A stretch of DNA of 7,299 nt, taken from NCBI GenBank assembly GCA_041611095.1, contig JBFINP010000105.1:1-7299 (forward strand), in the 5' to 3' direction. The notes below the pieces were generated by a model, which saw only the letters and a list, made by a program, of their open reading frames with translations, did not search any database and had not been told where the DNA came from. This DNA is from UBA6912 sp041611095 (GTDB lineage: Bacteria; Actinomycetota; Acidimicrobiia; Spongiisociales; UBA5794). Position 1 is the first letter of the stretch. Each line of letters starts with the position of its first letter. Made by a program: the position numbers and the translations under genes. Positions 6,303 through 7,299 of this stretch are shown one piece after another.

Positions 6303-6812
6303 TCAGTTCACCCGCCACGTACCGACGAACTCGATCTCCGTGTCGGCCACCACGCCCCGCCAGCGCACGTTGCCACCGGTCAACGACACGTCGAACGGCC
6401 CATCTGCGTCGACCCACTCGACGTTGCCGTGGGCGACGGCGTGAAGCGTCGTCAGGTTCTCCACGCCGGCGTCGTACCCCCACATGACGATGGGATCGTC
6501 GCACTCGGTGAAGACGCCTCCTGAGTACGTGAACGGCCCCTCGTAAATCATCCACAGATCCTCGAAGTGAAACGCCTGACCCACGACTACGGGCAAGGCC
6601 GTCGGTATGAAGGCCATTCCGTGGATCTCGCCGTCGAAGTCGATGTTGCCCGCCCAGGTCACTTCGGGGCACTCAGTCGTCTCATCGAGGAAGCCGAGGT
6701 TGAAGTCCAGGTCCATCGTTCCTTCGAGCGGCTTCTTGGCGGCGACCGGGCCTGCTGTGACCAACGTCGCCAAGACGATCAATGCGATCAGGGCGGCCCA
6801 TGTCTTCCTCAT
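6303..6812 (-). CDS. Exported protein of unknown function
   Basis: A complete 169-residue protein with ATG start, preceded by GAGGAAGGAAG at proper spacing. A textbook Sec signal peptide opens it: MRK, a hydrophobic core (residues 5-20) and a likely signal-peptidase site after VAA (residue 25), leaving about 144 mature residues. There is no lipobox Cys and no C-terminal anchor, so it is probably released. The mature part is rich in Gly, aromatic and acidic residues with alternating hydrophobic patterns, consistent with a small all-beta fold. It has only two cysteines (Cys48 in TECPE, Cys104 in TECDD), in similar TEC[PD] contexts, which could form a disulfide. I do not recognise a family. It converges with amrB (26 bp between stops) and is translationally coupled to a tiny leader ORF. 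Confidence 0.85.
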   Translation of the reverse strand: MRKTWAALIALIVLATLVTAGPVAAKKPLEGTMDLDFNLGFLDETTECPEVTWAGNIDFDGEIHGMAFIPTALPVVVGQAFHFEDLWMIYEGPFTYSGGVFTECDDPIVMWGYDAGVENLTTLHAVAHGNVEWVDADGPFDVSLTGGNVRWRGVVADTEIEFVGTWRVN

Positions 6813-6841
6813 CGTGCTTCCTTCCTCGCGGGATCCCTCAT
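6809..6841 (-). CDS. 10-codon leader ORF coupled to the exported-protein gene
   Basis: On the minus strand ATG (6841-6839) opens MRDPARKEAR and ends at TGA (6811-6809), which overlaps the ATG of the exported-protein gene (6812-6810) as ATGA. Its ribosome site, AGGAAGGAGG, ends 5 nt upstream of its ATG and is stronger than that of the main gene. The two frames differ, so this is not an N-terminal extension. The arrangement is that of a translationally coupled leader peptide. The peptide is charged, with no run of one amino acid that would suggest a classic attenuator. Whether it is translated is inferred from the ribosome site and the overlap. Confidence 0.5.
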   Translation of the reverse strand: MRDPARKEAR

Positions 6842-6971
6842 CGGCGCCTCCTTCCTGTCACGTTGCGGTGCTGCCGGTTTGAGCCGTGCCGGCCAATCCT
6901 GTCCGACAGCGGTTACGGCTCCAGGTGGCCACGGACGGCTCAAGGGTGTCTCAACTGCCGCTCAACGACGG
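6842..6971. promoter_or_regulatory. Repeat-containing intergenic region upstream of the leader ORF
   Basis: This is the 130 bp between the SnoaL-like gene stop and the leader ORF, both read leftward. It holds CTCAA at 6939, 6950 and 6961 (exact 11-bp phase); the heptamer ACGGCTC at 6915-6921 and 6935-6941 plus an inverted copy GAGCCGT at 6881-6887; and a perfect palindrome CTGTC-C-GACAG at 6899-6909. I see no convincing -35/-10 pair. The repeats probably belong to the promoter/operator of the exported-protein unit. Confidence 0.4.
6939..6965. repeat. Three CTCAA (TTGAG) repeats at exact 11-bp spacing
   Basis: CTCAA occurs at 6939-6943, 6950-6954 and 6961-6965, each separated by 6 nt. One helical turn per repeat places all copies on the same DNA face. 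Direct repeats of this period are the usual binding layout of OmpR/PhoB-type response regulators. No such regulator is encoded in the window. Confidence 0.45.
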
Positions 6972-7299
6972 TCAGGACCAGAACTCGTCGACCTGCGTTT
7001 GGTCGGCGTGTCGGAGCCAGATCTCAGCGACACGGCCTCGAGCGAACGAGATCATGAGATCCACGTCGGTGTCGAGCCGCCGTGCGCCCCGGCTCGCCGT
7101 CGCTCGCATCCGAAACGCTGATTCGCCTGGGGAGCCCCCGAGCGCGCGGACATCACGAAAGCGCATCGTCCCGCGGGTGACGGTCGCCACCTGCCCAGCG
7201 AGGCCGAGAATCGCATCGCGTCCTTCGTATTCACCGGCCAGACCCGAGCTCCCGGAAACGTGGAGACGGGACTCCCCGTCGAGGAAGGCGGTTGCGCGA
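6972..7299 (-). CDS. SnoaL/NTF2-like protein, C-terminal part (5' end outside window)
   Basis: The frame is open from the right window edge to TGA at 6974-6972, giving about 109 residues without a start that must be used; internal GTG codons exist but would cut the fold. It reads as the core of a SnoaL-like/NTF2-fold domain: 'AFLDGESRLHVSGSSGLAG' then 'EYEGRDAILGL', a central strand pair, and 'DVDLMISFARGRVAEIWLRHADQTQVDEFWS' in overlapping pieces, ending in the family's typical 'G.I.E.W....D....D.F(W)' tail. The NTF2-like superfamily includes polyketide cyclases, ketosteroid isomerases and many uncharacterised small-molecule binders. The catalytic residues vary and part of the pocket lies outside the window, so no substrate can be named. 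It is followed 130 bp later, on the same strand, by the leader ORF and the exported-protein gene. Confidence 0.8.
   Translation of the reverse strand, partial: RATAFLDGESRLHVSGSSGLAGEYEGRDAILGLAGQVATVTRGTMRFRDVRALGGSPGESAFRMRATASRGARRLDTDVDLMISFARGRVAEIWLRHADQTQVDEFWS

Noticed and set aside
6567..7121. 184-residue plus-strand frame
   Set aside because: Antisense to the signal peptide of the exported protein and to the SnoaL-like gene; no domain content.
1..7299. Mobile element, prophage, CRISPR or classic defence island
   Set aside because: No transposase, integrase, terminal inverted repeats, tRNA junction or spaced repeat array was seen. Apart from the TIR-cyclase protein, the genes are ordinary chromosomal types.

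Overview
The window is GC-rich (about two thirds G+C by eye), densely packed bacterial chromosome with frequent GTG starts. Gene content (OsmC, a very large cyclase/STAND/TPR regulator, an actinobacterial-style DsrE protein, AmmeMemoRadiSam genes, a SnoaL-like protein) suggests an actinomycete-related lineage, perhaps an uncultured Acidimicrobiia-type organism. That assignment is an inference from gene style, not from a marker gene. There are no RNA genes, insertion sequences, CRISPR arrays or integrases, so nothing marks this as a mobile island.

Layout: (1) 1-141 (+) is the C-terminal end of an OsmC-family peroxidase. (2) 220-3651 (-) is one giant gene that fills almost half the window. It encodes an N-terminal TIR domain, a class III nucleotidyl cyclase domain, an NB-ARC/STAND ATPase, a winged-helix region and a long TPR-type C-terminus. 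(3) 3652-3963 is a 312-bp divergent intergenic region. (4) 3964-4326 (+) is a small DsrE-like protein whose stop overlaps tail to tail with (5) 4320-5417 (-), the radical SAM enzyme AmrS of the AmmeMemoRadiSam system. (6) 5418-5502 is a compact divergent promoter region. (7) 5503-6276 (+) is the Memo-family partner AmrB. (8) 6303-6812 (-) is an exported protein of unknown function, preceded by a 10-codon leader ORF coupled through ATGA. (9) 6842-6971 is a repeat-rich intergenic segment. (10) 6972-7299 (-) is the C-terminal part of a SnoaL/NTF2-like protein that runs off the right edge.

How the genes relate: AmrS and AmrB are established partners of one conserved but biochemically unresolved system and share a divergent promoter region here. 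The third usual member, AmrA (AMMECR1), is not in the window. The other genes look like independent transcription units.

The best candidate for something new is the giant protein. It joins a TIR domain (a possible NAD-cleaving effector or adaptor) to a class III cyclase with a non-canonical base-recognition pair and to a STAND sensor/switch, all in one polypeptide. This recalls the separate cyclase and TIR components of Pycsar anti-phage systems, but a defence role is only a hypothesis. Second are the small regulatory structures upstream of the secreted protein: a leader peptide and a three-copy CTCAA array with exact 11-bp phasing.
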